Positions 1 to 5,804 of a DNA stretch of 6,872 nt are shown here, one piece after another (position 1 is the stretch's first letter; each line of letters opens with the position of its first letter). A program made the translations under genes and the position numbers. The notes under the pieces are model-generated. The model had not been told where the DNA came from, ran no database searches, and saw nothing but the letters and a program-made list of their open reading frames with translations. Origin of the DNA: Gammaproteobacteria bacterium (GTDB taxonomy: Bacteria; Pseudomonadota; Gammaproteobacteria; Pseudomonadales; Pseudomonadaceae); contig JAAZCO010000370.1 in assembly GCA_012513235.1 (NCBI GenBank), positions 1-6,872 on the forward strand. Direction: 5' to 3'.

Positions 1-8
1 CCGGTAGC

Positions 9-29
9 GTCCCCCTTATCAAGGGTGAC
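9..29 (+). promoter_or_regulatory. sucA Shine-Dalgarno inside a small hairpin
   Basis: The purine-rich stretch AAGGGTGA (21-28) lies six bases before the ATG at 35 and is the ribosome binding site that supports this start over the in-frame ATG at 50. The same bases form the right arm of a short inverted repeat: CCCTT (13-17) pairs with AAGGG (21-25) across an ATC loop, and GTC (9-11) pairs with GAC (27-29) after one C/T mismatch. The pairing is seen in the sequence; that it lowers translation initiation is inference. The leader is cut by the window edge, so a competing upstream fold cannot be excluded. Confidence 0.5.
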
Positions 30-34
30 CTAGC

Positions 35-2866
35 ATGCAAGAAAGCGTAATGCAGCGCATGTGGAGCAGCGCCCACCTTTCCGGTGGAAATGCTGCCTAT
101 GTGGAAGAGCTATATGAACTCTACCTGCACGATCCGAACTCTGTATCGGAAGAGTGGCGTACTTACTTTCAAACACTGCCAACTGATGGTGGTGTAAGTA
201 CTGATGTATCACACTCTACAGTTCGTGATCAATTTGTCTTATTGGCTAAAAACCAAAGACGAGCTCAGCCAGTTTCTGCTGGCAGCATCAGCACTGAGCA
301 TGAGAAAAAACAAGTTGAGGTGCTTCGTTTAATCCAAGCCTACCGTATGCGTGGTCATCAAGCGTCTAAGCTTGATCCATTAGGCTTATGGGTGCGCCCA
401 ATGCAGGCTGATCTAACCGTGCATCATTACGGTTTGACAGATGCTGACCTTGATAGCGTGTTTCGTACTGGCGATTTAAATATCGGCAAAGAAGAAGCTA
501 CGTTACGTGAGATTCAGCAAGCTCTGCAAGATACGTATTGCGGCACTATTGGTGCTGAATTTACGCATATTGTTGATTCAGAGCAGCGTCGCTGGTTCCA
601 GCAGCGTCTGGAAAGTGTACGCAGCCGTCCAGGATTTTCCCCCGAAGTTCGTACGCATATTCTTGAGCGTTTAACGGCCGGTGAAGGTCTGGAAAAATAT
701 TTGGGTACTAAATACCCAGGTACTAAGCGCTTTGGTCTTGAAGGTGGTGAAAGTCTGATTCCGTTAATGGATGAGATTATTCAGCGCTCAGGCTCTTATG
801 GTGCTAAAGAAATTGTTGTAGGTATGGCGCACCGCGGACGTCTTAACGTTCTGGTCAATACCTATGGTAAAAACCCACGTGATTTATTTGACGAGTTTGA
901 TGGTAAGCGCGTTGAAGGCCTCGCCTCAGGCGACGTTAAATATCACCAAGGTTTTTCATCTAACGTGATGACGCCTGGTGGCGAGGTGCATTTGGCACTC
1001 AGCTTTAACCCATCGCACCTGGAGATTGTATCTCCGGTAGTTGAGGGTTCAGTGCGCGCGCGTCAAGACCGTCGTAATGATCCAAATGGCGATAAAGTTG
1101 TTCCAGTAACTATTCACGGTGACTCAGCGTTTGCAGGTCAGGGTGTGGTGCTGGAAACCTTCCAAATGTCACAAACACGTGGCTTTAAAACAGGCGGTAC
1201 AATTCGTATTGTGATCAACAACCAAGTTGGTTTCACCACGAGTAAGCCTGAAGATACGCGTTCAACTGAATACGCAACAGACGTTGCGAAAATGATTGAA
1301 GCGCCTATTTTGCACGTGAACGGTGATGATCCGGAAGCTGTGCTGTTTGTCACTCAGTTGGCAATTGACTACCGTATGCAGTTCAAGCGTGATGTCGTTA
1401 TTGACCTCGTGTGCTACCGTCGTCGTGGTCACAACGAAGCTGATGAACCCAGTGGTACACAACCATTAATGTACAAAATCATCAGCAAACAGCGCACCAC
1501 GCGTGAACTTTATGCTGATGCGTTGGTTAAAGATGGCATCCAAAGTGCTGAACAAGTTCAAGCCTTAAGTGATGAATACCGCACTGCGCTTGATAATGGT
1601 TTGCACGTTGTGCAGAGCTTGGTGAAAGAGCCGAACAAAGAGTTGTTTGTTGATTGGCGCCCATACCTAGGTCATAAGTGGACTCCACAGTATGACACGC
1701 GCTTTGATCTGAAGACTTTGCAAGAACTTGCACTGAAGCTACAAGAAACGCCAGATGGCTTTGTTGTACAGCGTCAAGTCTCCAAGATTCTTGAAGATCG
1801 TCAGAAAATGGCTGCGGGTGGCTTACCACTCAACTGGGGCTTTGCAGAAAATGCTGCGTACGCCAGTCTGTTGTTTGAAGGTTATCCAATCCGTATTACC
1901 GGCCAAGACGTAGGGCGCGGTACCTTCTCGCACCGTCACGCGGTATTACACAATCAGAAAGATGGCGCGACTTATATCGGCCTACAAAATCTGTACAAAG
2001 ATCAGCCACGTTTTGATATGTACGACTCCTTCTTGTCTGAAGAAGCAGTATTAGCATTCGAATACGGTTATGCCAGCACTATGCCTAACGCATTAGTGAT
2101 CTGGGAAGCACAGTTTGGTGACTTTGCTAACGGTGCGCAGGTTGTTATTGACCAGTTTATTACCAGTGGTGAAACGAAGTGGGGCCGTTTATCAGGCCTG
2201 ACAATGTTGTTGCCGCACGGTTATGAAGGTCAAGGTCCAGAGCACTCGTCCGCTCGTTTAGAGCGTTACTTGCAGTTGTGTGCTGAGCACAATATTCAAG
2301 TGTGTGTGCCGACGACGCCAGCACAGGTTTACCATATGCTGCGTCGCCAAGCGATTCGTCCGCTGCGCAAACCACTGATTGCTTTAACGCCAAAATCGTT
2401 ACTGCGTCATAAGTTAGCGACTTCTACATTAGAAGACTTGTCAGCAGGTACTTTCCATAACGTGATCGGTGAAATTGATGCGTTGGATGCTGATAAAGTT
2501 GATCGTTTGATCATGTGTAGCGGTAAGGTTTACTACGATTTGCTAGAAAAGCGTCGTAACGAAGGCTTAGAGAACATTGCCATCGTGCGTATTGAGCAAC
2601 TCTATCCGTTCCCTGAAGATGATTTAGGTGCAGAGTTTGCGAAGTACAAAAACCTTAAAGATGTGATTTGGTGTCAAGAAGAGCCGATGAACCAAGGCGC
2701 TTGGTATTGCAGCCAGCATCATATGCGTCGTGTGACTCACACGTATCAGCCAAGTATTGAATTACAATACGCAGGTCGCATTGCTTCTGCATCACCAGCT
2801 TGTGGTTATGCATCGATGCATGCTGAGCAGCAAGAGCAATTGTTGCAAGAAGCCTTAAGCATTTAA
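35..2866 (+). CDS. sucA: 2-oxoglutarate dehydrogenase E1 component (SucA)
   Basis: Thiamine-diphosphate-dependent E1 subunit of the cytoplasmic 2-oxoglutarate dehydrogenase complex; it decarboxylates 2-oxoglutarate and succinylates the lipoyl group of SucB. At 943 residues it is full length for the family (E. coli about 933). Visible in order: the N-terminal E1o segment that starts MQESVMQRMW and contains SGGNAAYVEELYELYLHDP; GMAHRGRLNVL at 263-273 and GDVKYH ending at His304, both active-site segments; the thiamine-diphosphate/Mg motif from GDS at 362-364 to NN at 395-396; RRRGHNEADEP ending at 472; the transketolase-like pyrimidine domain with GRGTFSHRHAV around His633/His635; LPHGYEGQGPEHSS at 726-739; and a C-terminal domain with CSGKVYYDLLEKRR. 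No frameshift or missing motif was seen. The start at 35 has a well-placed ribosome binding site and matches the conserved Pseudomonas N-terminus. It is the first gene of the cluster in this window; sdh genes often lie upstream in relatives but are not visible here. Confidence 0.98.
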   Translation: MQESVMQRMWSSAHLSGGNAAYVEELYELYLHDPNSVSEEWRTYFQTLPTDGGVSTDVSHSTVRDQFVLLAKNQRRAQPVSAGSISTEHEKKQVEVLRLIQAYRMRGHQASKLDPLGLWVRPMQADLTVHHYGLTDADLDSVFRTGDLNIGKEEATLREIQQALQDTYCGTIGAEFTHIVDSEQRRWFQQRLESVRSRPGFSPEVRTHILERLTAGEGLEKYLGTKYPGTKRFGLEGGESLIPLMDEIIQRSGSYGAKEIVVGMAHRGRLNVLVNTYGKNPRDLFDEFDGKRVEGLASGDVKYHQGFSSNVMTPGGEVHLALSFNPSHLEIVSPVVEGSVRARQDRRNDPNGDKVVPVTIHGDSAFAGQGVVLETFQMSQTRGFKTGGTIRIVINNQVGFTTSKPEDTRSTEYATDVAKMIEAPILHVNGDDPEAVLFVTQLAIDYRMQFKRDVVIDLVCYRRRGHNEADEPSGTQPLMYKIISKQRTTRELYADALVKDGIQSAEQVQALSDEYRTALDNGLHVVQSLVKEPNKELFVDWRPYLGHKWTPQYDTRFDLKTLQELALKLQETPDGFVVQRQVSKILEDRQKMAAGGLPLNWGFAENAAYASLLFEGYPIRITGQDVGRGTFSHRHAVLHNQKDGATYIGLQNLYKDQPRFDMYDSFLSEEAVLAFEYGYASTMPNALVIWEAQFGDFANGAQVVIDQFITSGETKWGRLSGLTMLLPHGYEGQGPEHSSARLERYLQLCAEHNIQVCVPTTPAQVYHMLRRQAIRPLRKPLIALTPKSLLRHKLATSTLEDLSAGTFHNVIGEIDALDADKVDRLIMCSGKVYYDLLEKRRNEGLENIAIVRIEQLYPFPEDDLGAEFAKYKNLKDVIWCQEEPMNQGAWYCSQHHMRRVTHTYQPSIELQYAGRIASASPACGYASMHAEQQEQLLQEALSI

Positions 2867-2875
2867 ATCAGCGAT

Positions 2876-2908
2876 AAAACCGCACTGATCAAATCGGTGC
2901 GGTTTTTT
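2876..2908 (+). terminator. Intrinsic-terminator structure between sucA and sucB
   Basis: AAAACCGCAC (2876-2885) is perfectly complementary to GTGCGGTTTT (2897-2906). Pairing can continue inward through a T-G wobble and GAT/ATC, leaving a CAA triloop, about 14 pairs in all. The run of six T at 2903-2908 completes the canonical Rho-independent form. It begins ten bases after the sucA stop codon. Because sucB, encoding the obligate partner of SucA, follows 33 bases later with no convincing promoter between (a TTATAG at 2924-2929 lacks a suitable -35), it probably acts as a partial terminator or as a stable 3' end for a sucA transcript. Structure is seen; efficiency is unknown. Confidence 0.8.
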
Positions 2909-2927
2909 ACGTAACAACCGAATTTAT

Positions 2928-2931
2928 AGGA
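2928..2931 (+). promoter_or_regulatory. sucB ribosome binding site
   Basis: AGGA lies ten bases before the sucB ATG at 2942, just beyond the end of the upstream terminator-like hairpin, so it would remain unpaired. The site is a modest match with a slightly long spacing. Confidence 0.55.
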
Positions 2932-2941
2932 ACACATTATT

Positions 2942-4141
2942 ATGGCTATCGAAATTAAAGCCCCAGCATTTCCCGAGTCGGTCGCTGATGGCACCGTTGC
3001 AACATGGCACAAAAAAGTAGGCGACGCTGTTAAGCGTGATGAGCTGATTGTTGATATCGAAACTGATAAAGTTGTGATGGAAGTTTTGGCTGAAGCTGAT
3101 GGCGTGATCGTTGAAATTGTTGCGGACGAAGATGCAACAGTTTTAAGCGGTGAGTTGTTAGGTCGTTTGGATACTGAAGCTGTTGCAGCTCCTGCTGCTG
3201 CTCCAGCACCGGCAGCGAGCGAAGCCGCTCCAGCCGCAGCGGGCGAAGATGCTATTTTGTCTCCAGCCGCGCGTAAAATTGCTGCAGAAAACGCACTGAA
3301 CCCAGCAGATATCGCTGGTACAGGTAAAGACGGTCGTGTGACTAAAGAAGATGCTGTTGCTGCAGTGGCGAATAAGCCCGCAGCTGCTGCTAAGGCTGCT
3401 GCTCCTGCTGCAGAAGCGCCGCTCTTTGCAGCTGGTGATCGCGTAGAAAAGCGCGTACCAATGACACGTCTGCGTAAGAAAGTTGCTGAGCGTTTAGTTG
3501 AAGCGCAATCTTCAATGGCAATGTTAACGACCTTTAACGAAGTTAATATGAAGCCAATTATGGAGCTGCGTAGCAAGTACAAAGACTTGTTCGAAAAGAC
3601 CCATAACGGTGTACGTTTAGGCTTTATGTCGTTCTTTATTAAAGCGGCAGTTGAAGCACTGAAACGTCAGCCTGGTGTTAACGCTTCGATTGATGGTAAC
3701 GACATTGTTTACCATGGCTACCAAGATATCGGTGTTGCAGTTTCAAGCGACCGCGGTTTAGTGGTACCAGTACTGCGTAACGCAGAGTTTATGAGCCTTG
3801 CAGAAATCGAAGGCGGCATTAACGCATACGGCCGCAAAGCTAAAGAAGGCAAGCTGACAATCGAAGAAATGACTGGTGGTACCTTCACTATCTCTAACGG
3901 TGGTGTATTCGGTTCTTTACTGTCAACGCCTATTGTTAACCCACCACAAACAGCAATCTTGGGTATGCATAAAATCCAAGAGCGTCCAATGGCTGTAGAC
4001 GGTGAAGTGGTTATTTTACCGATGATGTACTTAGCATTGTCTTATGACCACCGTTTAATTGATGGCAAAGAAGCAGTGACTTTCCTTGTCACCATGAAAA
4101 ACTTGTTAGAAGACCCAGCACGCTTGTTGTTGGATATCTGA
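2942..4141 (+). CDS. sucB: Dihydrolipoyllysine-residue succinyltransferase, E2 of 2-oxoglutarate dehydrogenase (SucB)
   Basis: Core E2 subunit; its lipoyl arm receives the succinyl group from SucA and transfers it to CoA, giving succinyl-CoA. In this family 24 copies form the cubic core on which E1 and E3 assemble. The 399 residues show one lipoyl domain (about 2-77) with the modified lysine at 43 in ETDKVVMEV, an Ala/Pro linker (80-100), a peripheral-subunit-binding domain (about 104-141, beginning ILSPAARKIA), a second Ala-rich linker (143-164), and the catalytic domain (168-399) with YDHRLIDG, whose His370 and Asp374 are the expected active-site pair. The single lipoyl domain, E1o neighbour and C-terminus DPARLLLDI point to the succinyl- rather than acetyltransferase. 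It is separated from sucA by 75 bases containing a terminator-like hairpin and from lpdG by 69 bases with another hairpin. Complete, no anomalies. Confidence 0.98.
   Translation: MAIEIKAPAFPESVADGTVATWHKKVGDAVKRDELIVDIETDKVVMEVLAEADGVIVEIVADEDATVLSGELLGRLDTEAVAAPAAAPAPAASEAAPAAAGEDAILSPAARKIAAENALNPADIAGTGKDGRVTKEDAVAAVANKPAAAAKAAAPAAEAPLFAAGDRVEKRVPMTRLRKKVAERLVEAQSSMAMLTTFNEVNMKPIMELRSKYKDLFEKTHNGVRLGFMSFFIKAAVEALKRQPGVNASIDGNDIVYHGYQDIGVAVSSDRGLVVPVLRNAEFMSLAEIEGGINAYGRKAKEGKLTIEEMTGGTFTISNGGVFGSLLSTPIVNPPQTAILGMHKIQERPMAVDGEVVILPMMYLALSYDHRLIDGKEAVTFLVTMKNLLEDPARLLLDI
3179..3241 (+). repeat. Low-complexity Ala/Pro linker of sucB, first copy
   Basis: Codons for residues 80-100 are almost all GCN and CCN, encoding the flexible Ala/Pro hinge between the lipoyl domain and the subunit-binding domain. 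This is normal for E2 proteins; the hinge lets the lipoyl arm swing between active sites. The near-repetitive codons make it a plausible place for length changes between strains. Confidence 0.7.
3368..3433 (+). repeat. Low-complexity Ala-rich linker of sucB, second copy
   Basis: Codons for residues 143-164 are dominated by GCT and GCA and form the hinge between the subunit-binding domain and the catalytic core. Several short GCTGCTGC runs are visible, as in the first linker. Confidence 0.65.
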
Positions 4142-4146
4142 TAATT

Positions 4147-4177
4147 CTGCAGCCGCTTACAGACTAGGCGGCTGCAG
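4147..4177 (+). promoter_or_regulatory. Strong hairpin without U-tract between sucB and lpdG
   Basis: CTGCAGCCGC (4147-4156) is a perfect inverted match to GCGGCTGCAG (4168-4177); a T-G wobble and two A-T pairs can extend it inward to a CAGAC loop, about 13 pairs. It starts six bases after the sucB stop. The bases that follow (TACGTGG) are not T-rich, so it does not look like an intrinsic terminator. A role as an mRNA stability or processing element protecting the upstream message is inference. Confidence 0.6.
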
Positions 4178-4180
4178 TAC

Positions 4181-4194
4181 GTGGTTTATACCAC
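4181..4194 (+). other. Small hairpin upstream of the lpdG ribosome binding site
   Basis: GTGGT (4181-4185) and ACCAC (4190-4194) form a five-pair stem with a TTAT loop, ending six bases before the lpdG Shine-Dalgarno sequence. It is short enough to occur by chance and leaves the binding site free. Confidence 0.3.
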
Positions 4195-4199
4195 TTAAC

Positions 4200-4206
4200 G
4201 AGGAAA
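4200..4206 (+). promoter_or_regulatory. lpdG ribosome binding site
   Basis: GAGGAAA ends four bases before the lpdG ATG at 4211, with the GAGG core seven bases away. It is the best match to the Shine-Dalgarno consensus in the window and supports the chosen start. Confidence 0.8.
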
Positions 4207-4210
4207 GCTC

Positions 4211-5647
4211 ATGAGTCAGAAATTTGATGTAATTGTCATTGGTGCAGGCCCTGGTGGCTATGTTGCAGCAATTAAAGCAGCACAATTGGGCATGAAAACT
4301 GCCTGTATTGAAAAGTATCAAGACAAAGACGGCAAAATGGCTTTAGGTGGCACCTGCTTGAACGTAGGTTGCATACCATCTAAAGCTTTATTGGATAGTG
4401 CATGGAAATACCACGAAGCTAAAGAAGACTTTGCAGTACACGGTATTGACGTTAAAGGCGTCACCATGGACGTTCCAGCAATGATCGCGCGTAAGAGCAC
4501 CATTGTTAAAAACCTCACTGGCGGTATCGCTGGCTTGTTTAAAGCTAACGGCGTGACCAGCATTGAAGGTCATGGTAAGTTGCTGGCAAACAAGCAAGTT
4601 GAAGTGACTGCAGCTGACGGTACTGTGCAAGTATACGAAGCTGAAAACGTGATTATTGCAGCCGGTTCACAGCCGATTGATATTCCACCTGCACCAGTTG
4701 ATCAAGACGTTATCGTTGATTCAACAGGCGCATTGGAATTCCAAGCGGTACCAAAGCGTCTTGGTGTGATTGGTGCGGGTGTGATTGGTCTAGAGTTGGG
4801 TTCTGTTTGGGGCCGTTTAGGCGCTGAAGTAACTATCATTGAAGCTCAGGATAAGTTCCTGCCGGCGATGGATGAGCAAGTTGCTAAAGAAGCCATGAAG
4901 GTTTTCACCAAGCAAGGTTTAGATATCCGTTTAGGCGCACGCTTAACCGGTTCTGAAGTGAAGAATGGTGAAGTCACCGTGCATTTCACCGACGCTAAAG
5001 GCGAGCAGCAAATGACTTTTGATAAGTTAATTGTGTCTGTTGGCCGTCGCCCAGTGACCACTAACGTATTGGCCGTCGACAGTGGTGTAACACTGGATGA
5101 GCGTGGCTTTATCTACGTTGATGATATTTGTGCAACCAGCGTACCAGGCGTTTATGCCATTGGTGACGTGGTACGTGGCCCAATGCTGGCTCACAAAGCG
5201 TCAGAAGAAGGCATCATGGTTGTTGAGCGTATTGCGGGTAAGAAAAACCAAGTCAATTACGATTTGATCCCAGGCGTCATCTACACTCACCCAGAAATTG
5301 CCAGCGTGGGTCAAACCGAGCAGCAGTTGAAAGGTGATGGTATCGCTGTGAACGTTGGTGTCTTCCCATTCGCCGCGAGTGGTCGTGCGATGGCTGCCAA
5401 TGATACCGCTGGATTTGTGAAAGTGATTGCTGATGCAACCACGGACCGCGTACTCGGTGTACACGTGATTGGCCCAAGTGCTGCAGAATTAGTGCAACAG
5501 GGTGCAATTGCCATGGAGTTTGGCTCTAGTGCTGAAGATTTAGCGTTGATGGTGTTCTCACACCCAACCTTATCTGAAGCGCTTCACGAAGCGGCGCTCG
5601 CCGTAAGTGGGCAAGCGATTCATATCGCCAACCGCAAAAAGCGTTAA
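4211..5647 (+). CDS. lpdG: Dihydrolipoyl dehydrogenase, E3 (LpdG)
   Basis: FAD flavoprotein that reoxidises the dihydrolipoyl group of SucB and passes electrons to NAD+; in pseudomonads this E3 is thought to be shared with other lipoate-dependent complexes. At 478 residues it equals the length known for Pseudomonas LpdG. Visible motifs: FAD-binding GAGPGG at 11-16; the redox-active disulfide GGTCLNVGCIPSK with Cys49 and Cys54; the NAD-binding GAGVIG at 188-193 followed by LELGSVWGRLG; the second FAD motif YAIGDV with Asp319; and the C-terminal HPTLSEALHE with catalytic His451 and Glu456. The protein ends HIANRKKR, as in Pseudomonas LpdG. The location directly after sucB identifies it as the copy serving 2-oxoglutarate dehydrogenase rather than a branched-chain-specific E3. 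An intrinsic terminator follows five bases after the stop codon. No anomaly was seen. Confidence 0.97.
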   Translation: MSQKFDVIVIGAGPGGYVAAIKAAQLGMKTACIEKYQDKDGKMALGGTCLNVGCIPSKALLDSAWKYHEAKEDFAVHGIDVKGVTMDVPAMIARKSTIVKNLTGGIAGLFKANGVTSIEGHGKLLANKQVEVTAADGTVQVYEAENVIIAAGSQPIDIPPAPVDQDVIVDSTGALEFQAVPKRLGVIGAGVIGLELGSVWGRLGAEVTIIEAQDKFLPAMDEQVAKEAMKVFTKQGLDIRLGARLTGSEVKNGEVTVHFTDAKGEQQMTFDKLIVSVGRRPVTTNVLAVDSGVTLDERGFIYVDDICATSVPGVYAIGDVVRGPMLAHKASEEGIMVVERIAGKKNQVNYDLIPGVIYTHPEIASVGQTEQQLKGDGIAVNVGVFPFAASGRAMAANDTAGFVKVIADATTDRVLGVHVIGPSAAELVQQGAIAMEFGSSAEDLALMVFSHPTLSEALHEAALAVSGQAIHIANRKKR

Positions 5648-5652
5648 TCAAT

Positions 5653-5679
5653 AAACCGCCCCTGAATAGGGGCGGTTTT
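5653..5679 (+). terminator. Intrinsic terminator downstream of lpdG
   Basis: AAACCGCCCC (5653-5662) pairs perfectly with GGGGCGGTTT (5669-5678) around a TGAATA loop, and the right arm runs into four T (5676-5679). The GC-rich ten-pair stem is strong but the U-tract is short, so leakage into sucC is plausible. It is placed immediately after the lpdG stop codon and probably marks the 3' end of a sucAB-lpdG transcript. Confidence 0.75.
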
Positions 5680-5694
5680 GATTGTGCCTTCTAA

Positions 5695-5710
5695 AAGTCA
5701 ATTCTGACTT
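5695..5710. promoter_or_regulatory. 16-bp inverted repeat upstream of sucC
   Basis: AAGTCA (5695-5700) and TGACTT (5705-5710) form a perfect six-base inverted repeat with an ATTC spacer. It lies between the lpdG terminator and sucC, where an operator would be expected. It does not fit the Anr/Fnr pattern TTGAT-N4-ATCAA. It could be a regulator site or a chance palindrome; no regulator can be named. Confidence 0.3.
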
Positions 5711-5804
5711 ATTACAGTTTGCGAGCTGATTTAATAGAGTAATAGCCGCTACACTCGGTACTAGGTAGATCTCACATTATCTAACACTTACCGGGTAGGG
5801 CTTT
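5711..5804 (+). promoter_or_regulatory. AT-rich leader of sucC, possible promoter region
   Basis: This stretch between the inverted repeat and the sucC start is AT-rich and holds hexamers faintly like sigma-70 elements: TTGCGA at 5719-5724 and TAATAG at 5740-5745, with a short 15-base spacer, plus another TAATAG at 5732-5737. None is a good match, so no promoter is firmly called. The length of the gap (157 bases from lpdG to sucC) and the terminator before it make an independent sucC start plausible. The Shine-Dalgarno-like GGGTAGGG (5793-5800) stands four bases before the ATG at 5805; TACC/GGTA complementarity at 5789-5797 partly overlaps it. Confidence 0.3.

Noticed and set aside
50..52. 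Alternative sucA start at the second in-frame ATG
   Set aside because: The ATG at 35 has the correctly spaced AAGGGTGA, and the residues between the two are conserved in Pseudomonas SucA.
1138..1829. Antisense open frames opposite the middle of sucA
   Set aside because: They overlap highly conserved thiamine-binding coding sequence, have no recognisable motifs and no ribosome binding site of note; shadows of sucA.
2896..2904. GGTGCGGTT in the terminator arm resembles the Haemophilus uptake signal core AAGTGCGGT
   Set aside because: Only seven core bases (GTGCGGT) match, it occurs as part of a terminator, and the proteins are Pseudomonas-like, a lineage without that uptake signal.
2924..2929. 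TTATAG as a -10 box for a sucB promoter
   Set aside because: No -35 element at 16-18 bases upstream; that region is the terminator stem and T-run, and the hexamer overlaps the start of the ribosome binding site.
2863..3582. Long antisense open frame (239 codons) opposite the sucA-sucB gap and the 5' half of sucB
   Set aside because: Its product is a low-complexity Ala/Ser/Thr-rich string that mirrors the GCN-rich linkers of sucB; no recognisable domain was seen and the sense strand is unambiguously sucB.
4318..5514. Several antisense open frames opposite lpdG, some overlapping each other
   Set aside because: Mutually overlapping frames without domains over a conserved gene are what codon bias produces; none is supported.
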